A stretch of DNA of 64,000 nucleotides from Streptacidiphilus jeojiense (lineage in GTDB: Bacteria; Actinomycetota; Actinomycetes; Streptomycetales; Streptomycetaceae), in contig NZ_JOEH01000014.1 in the NCBI RefSeq assembly GCF_000719095.1, forward strand, positions 1 to 64,000, written 5' to 3'. Both the position numbers and the translations under genes were made by a program. Under the pieces are notes generated by a model that was given only the letters and a program-made list of their open reading frames with translations, searched no databases and was not told the DNA's origin. Below, in pieces: positions 60,980 to 64,000 of this stretch. Numbering within the stretch: position 1 is the first letter of the stretch; each line of letters begins with the position of its first letter.

Positions 60980-63940
60980 ATGCCCGAAAACCCCGCACGT
61001 CGCGATCTCCTGAAATACGCAGGCGCCGCCGGAGCCGTCGCAGGTGTCGGTTGGCTCGGAGAGATTCCGTCCGCCCAAGCGGCCACCTTCGGCACGACGA
61101 CCGCCCCGGCGCAGCCGGCGTCCCAGCGGTCCGCCGGTACAGGTCTCCTGGACACGCTGGTCTTCGGCGACACGGCCTCCGAGTCCGCCCACGCGCTGAC
61201 CGCCACCCTGTCCGACACCGTCGCCGCCGGGGGCCTGGGCCAGACCGCCCGCGTGCTCAACCCGACCAGCCCTGCCGGCTACTACGGCGGCACGCTCTCC
61301 TTCACCCTCGCCTGCAGCCCGACCGGTACGACCTACGTCACCGTCAAACTCTGGGGCGACGAGTACGACTCCACCTCCGAGGAGGACGGCAGCGGGACCA
61401 ACATGTGGCGGCTCCAGCTCTTCTGCGAGGGCCTCCAGATCGGCTACCAGGACCAGGGCGAAGTCGACAACCTCGACATTCTCGACACCGCGCCGCGCAC
61501 CCCCGGGCGCTTCTTCTTCCACACCTTGCCGCTGCCCGAGAAGCTCACCGCGGGGAAGACCTCGGTCGCCCTGGAGATCCGCTCGATGGGCCGGATATGG
61601 TCCTACGGTCAGAACCAGGCACAGCTCTACTACGACATGACCACCCCTTCCCGCGGCATCTACCGGCTCTACACCCACACCGACCCGTACTTCACCGCGC
61701 CCGCAGGCGACGTGCAGGGGCCCGCACCGGTCCCGACGGCGCGCACGGTCGAGGGCCCCGAGGTGCTCACCGCCATCAGGGCCCGGGTGCTGAGCGACAC
61801 CACCAGACTGCTGACCACGGGCGATCCAGCCACCCTGGACGGCTGGGCGATGCAGCAACTGGCCGAGTCCTACTTCTGGTCCGGAGGCCCCGGCTACCAG
61901 TCGGACACCGCCCTGGACCGCACGCTGCAGGCCATCGACGGCCGCTACTACGCCTGGCAGGCCAACCCGACCGTACTCACCGGCTCCGACCAGCAGTGGC
62001 AGGGTTTCGGCCGGATCGGCCTGGTTCTGGCGCTGCTCTGGGAGCAGCTCGGCACCCGCCTGGACCAACAGGTCACCGGATCGCCGTACTCCATCACCAA
62101 CGGCGGCTTCGAGAACGGCAGCGGGACCACCGCCACCGGCTGGTCGGTGGCCGGCTGGACCGCCAACGGCACCGCCGGCCGCGACTCGACCTACGCGCAC
62201 TCCGGCACCTACTCGATGAAGCTGGTCCACAACGCGACCGGAGCGAACGCGATCGCGGTCAACAACAACACCAAGGTCAGCCTGGACCAGGGAGCCTACG
62301 AGTACGGGGTCTGGGTGAAGGGGCAGGGCCTCACCGGCACCGGTGTCTACCTCGACGTGCTGTTCTACGACGCCGCAGGAGCCATCGTGGGGACCGACAA
62401 CAAGGTCTTCGCACCAGCCGGGACCTACGACTGGACCTACCTGTCCAGCACGCTCACCACCCCGGCCACCGCAGTCTCAGCCTGGCTGTTCATCGGCGTC
62501 CACGAGGGCGGCACCGCCTGGATCGACGACGTCACCCTGATCGCGCCGTCGACCAGCAGCCATGCCGCGCCGGTGCGCAGGACCGCCTACACCGCCATGC
62601 TGCAGGCCAGCCGTGACTACTGGCGTGAGCACTTCCCGCACTACTCCAACCAGACCCAGATCTGCGCGATCGGCCTCTACCAGGTCAACCGCGCGCTGCG
62701 GCTGATCGACCCCGCGCTGGCGTGGACCGAGGACAAGGCCCGCAGCTTCATGTACCAGTCGGTCGGGCTGACCCCCTACCTCGGTCCCGAGGCCGCCGAC
62801 GGAACCGCCACCGCTCCGCTCGGCCGCTCCTACTACCAGGTCACTGCCAAGGGACTGACCCGCGAGCTGGGCTACGTCGGCAACTACGGCGAGGTCACCG
62901 ACTGGCTGATCATGATGTACGAGTCGATCACCCGCGGCTACCAGCCCCAGGACGACCCGGCGCTGAAGACCCAGATCATCAAGATGGTCAAGACCCGCAG
63001 CAGGTTCCGCATCCTGGACGTGGACGAGGCAGGCGGCCGGGTCGCCCGGCTGGAGACCGTCGTCGGCTGGCGCAACGAGGTCTACCCCGGAGAGGTCGGC
63101 TACGCCCAGCGCACAGCCTGGGACTCGCACCCGATCCAGGCAGCCGTGGTGCTCAAGGACCCGGAGATCATCGGCTGGACCCAGGAGATGTTCGCGGACG
63201 GGCAGTTCTACCGCCAACTGGACCTGATGACGTCCAACTCCTGGACCAGGGTCGGCCTGAACGCCTTCCGGCTGGTGACCCGGGACTGGGACGCCTACCA
63301 GGCGTTGCCCTCACGCCCGTACCGGCTGCCGACCGACTGGAACGCCCCTGACTTTTGCTTCACCGACGAGGAGGACGGCGTTGTCGCCGTCAAGAACGGC
63401 GGGGAACTGCTCTACGCCTCGCTCTACTGGCGGGCACGACAGGGCGTCAACAACTACGCACGAGTGCACCATGTCACCCCGGTCGACCAGCGCTCCGCGA
63501 CGATCCGCCAGAACAGCTCCGGCGCCACCGACACGACCTTCACCGCGCTGGACTGGATCCTGTGGGACTACGCCATCAACGACCCCGGCGCGGCCGGCAT
63601 CCCACCGGGCGGCTTCCCTCCGCCCGGTGACACCCTGCACCAGTCGCTGGCCGGCGATGTCTACCCGCTGGCCCCGGTCCCCGCCGACGTCCCCGACCCC
63701 ACCCTCGGCGTCCACTTCACCGGCGTAGAAACCATGCTGGTCGGCAGAGCGCCGCTCTACCTCTGCCAGTACGGCGACTACTACATCGCCATGAACACCA
63801 CGACCGACAAGACCTACACGCTGCCGCACCGACAGGCCTTCGGCCCAGCCACCGACCTGACCACCGGCAAGAAGGTCAAGGCAGAGGCCCGCATCACCGT
63901 GCTTCCGATGACCACCGTCGTCCTCTACCGAAAGTCCTGA
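60980..63940 (+). CDS. Large Tat-exported carbohydrate-active protein with inserted CBM
   Basis: The protein has 986 residues. A Tat signal (ARRDLLKYAGAAGAVAGVGW) is followed by a beta-sandwich-like domain (about 50-225), a helical region (about 245-365), an inserted carbohydrate-binding-like beta-sandwich (about 371-522: ITNGGFENGSG, GTYSMKLVHN, WIDDVTLIAPS), a long helical catalytic-looking region (530-790: ASRDYWREHFPHYSNQTQIC, VGLTPYLGPEA, GYVGNYGEVTDWLIMMYESI) and a C-terminal beta domain. The architecture resembles alpha/alpha-toroid polysaccharide lyases or hydrolases, but I cannot name the family. It lies between the importer and a GH43 gene. Confidence 0.8.
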   Translation: MPENPARRDLLKYAGAAGAVAGVGWLGEIPSAQAATFGTTTAPAQPASQRSAGTGLLDTLVFGDTASESAHALTATLSDTVAAGGLGQTARVLNPTSPAGYYGGTLSFTLACSPTGTTYVTVKLWGDEYDSTSEEDGSGTNMWRLQLFCEGLQIGYQDQGEVDNLDILDTAPRTPGRFFFHTLPLPEKLTAGKTSVALEIRSMGRIWSYGQNQAQLYYDMTTPSRGIYRLYTHTDPYFTAPAGDVQGPAPVPTARTVEGPEVLTAIRARVLSDTTRLLTTGDPATLDGWAMQQLAESYFWSGGPGYQSDTALDRTLQAIDGRYYAWQANPTVLTGSDQQWQGFGRIGLVLALLWEQLGTRLDQQVTGSPYSITNGGFENGSGTTATGWSVAGWTANGTAGRDSTYAHSGTYSMKLVHNATGANAIAVNNNTKVSLDQGAYEYGVWVKGQGLTGTGVYLDVLFYDAAGAIVGTDNKVFAPAGTYDWTYLSSTLTTPATAVSAWLFIGVHEGGTAWIDDVTLIAPSTSSHAAPVRRTAYTAMLQASRDYWREHFPHYSNQTQICAIGLYQVNRALRLIDPALAWTEDKARSFMYQSVGLTPYLGPEAADGTATAPLGRSYYQVTAKGLTRELGYVGNYGEVTDWLIMMYESITRGYQPQDDPALKTQIIKMVKTRSRFRILDVDEAGGRVARLETVVGWRNEVYPGEVGYAQRTAWDSHPIQAAVVLKDPEIIGWTQEMFADGQFYRQLDLMTSNSWTRVGLNAFRLVTRDWDAYQALPSRPYRLPTDWNAPDFCFTDEEDGVVAVKNGGELLYASLYWRARQGVNNYARVHHVTPVDQRSATIRQNSSGATDTTFTALDWILWDYAINDPGAAGIPPGGFPPPGDTLHQSLAGDVYPLAPVPADVPDPTLGVHFTGVETMLVGRAPLYLCQYGDYYIAMNTTTDKTYTLPHRQAFGPATDLTTGKKVKAEARITVLPMTTVVLYRKS

Positions 63941-63943
63941 TCC

Positions 63944-64000
63944 GTGACCGACCTGATCAACCCAGTGCTCCGGGGATTCAACCCCGATCCGTCCATTCTC
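63944..64000 (+). CDS. GH43-type glycoside hydrolase, 5' end (partial)
   Basis: Only 19 codons are in the window. GTG at 63944 begins a frame reading INPVLRGFNPDPSIL; NPVLxGFNPDPS is the conserved N-terminus of GH43 beta-xylosidases/arabinofuranosidases, including the catalytic-base Asp. Four bases separate it from the preceding stop. Suggests the locus targets xylan- or arabinan-type oligosaccharides. Confidence 0.85.
   Translation, partial: MTDLINPVLRGFNPDPSIL

Noticed and set aside
58195..62616. A 1473-codon plus-strand frame across the importer and binding-protein genes
   Set aside because: It is Arg/Pro/Gly-rich with no family features and overlaps four well-supported genes in another frame; a GC-bias shadow.

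Overview
This 64 kb window is high-GC DNA (about 70% by eye) with dense genes, frequent GTG starts, 4-base ATGA/GTGA start-stop overlaps and many TetR, LysR and MFS genes. Family content (KdpE, a KimA-like permease, DUF6153, DUF1707, SnoaL-tailed ECF sigma factor, a small hydrophobic protein, a 'plasmid stabilization' type protein, Tat-exported lipoproteins) fits a filamentous actinobacterium of the Streptomycetaceae type (Streptomyces, Kitasatospora or Streptacidiphilus). I see no rRNA, tRNA, CRISPR array, IS element or phage. The mix of transporters, regulators and secreted enzymes suggests an accessory, arm-like part of the chromosome.

Layout. 0-5 kb: cation transport (antiporter tail, KimA-like permease, kdpE without a recognisable kdpD), an alpha/beta hydrolase and a pentapeptide-DinB fusion. 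5-11 kb: a membrane molybdopterin oxidoreductase and small membrane protein converge on a three-gene set (GT2-DUF2064 fusion, methyltransferase, GT-C transferase); the two sets overlap tail to tail by 132 bp. 11-13 kb: small proteins, then two 5'-truncated transporter genes abutting head to head (a rearrangement scar). 13-27 kb: TetR/SDR, secreted sialidase-like protein, LysR/MFS, MFS-YCII opposite an ECF sigma factor, and two ABC-2 exporters around a shared TetR. 27-37 kb: LysR, a copper-type lipoprotein with DUF6153, a 1346-residue TPR-CHAT protease-like protein divergent from a zinc-ribbon/membrane pair, and an expansin. 37-50 kb: AraC/dioxygenase, methyltransferase, TPR protein, TetR/MFS with two operator-like dyads, TrmO-like protein, GNAT, a nitrilase-fold protein with an apparently dead active site, aldo-keto reductase, DUF1707 protein and an APH-type kinase.

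50-52 kb is the most interesting short locus: on the minus strand a promoter, an FMN-riboswitch (RFN) element and a T-tract terminator precede a riboflavin synthase-like/RibB fusion translationally coupled to a methyltransferase. The N-terminal barrel of the fusion lacks key residues, suggesting a flavin- or lumazine-related side pathway rather than ordinary riboflavin supply.

52-54 kb: two STAS proteins and a winged-helix protein around a 52-bp dyad. 54-64 kb: a carbohydrate-use locus with a LacI regulator, YteP/YtcP-type sugar permeases, a Tat lipoprotein binding protein, a large Tat-exported enzyme with an inserted carbohydrate-binding domain, the start of a GH43 gene, and a divergent dehydrogenase/hydrolase pair. 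Two identical 19-bp operator copies, one over each promoter region, tie both arms to one repressor. No transporter ATPase is encoded, so a shared MsiK-type ATPase is expected.
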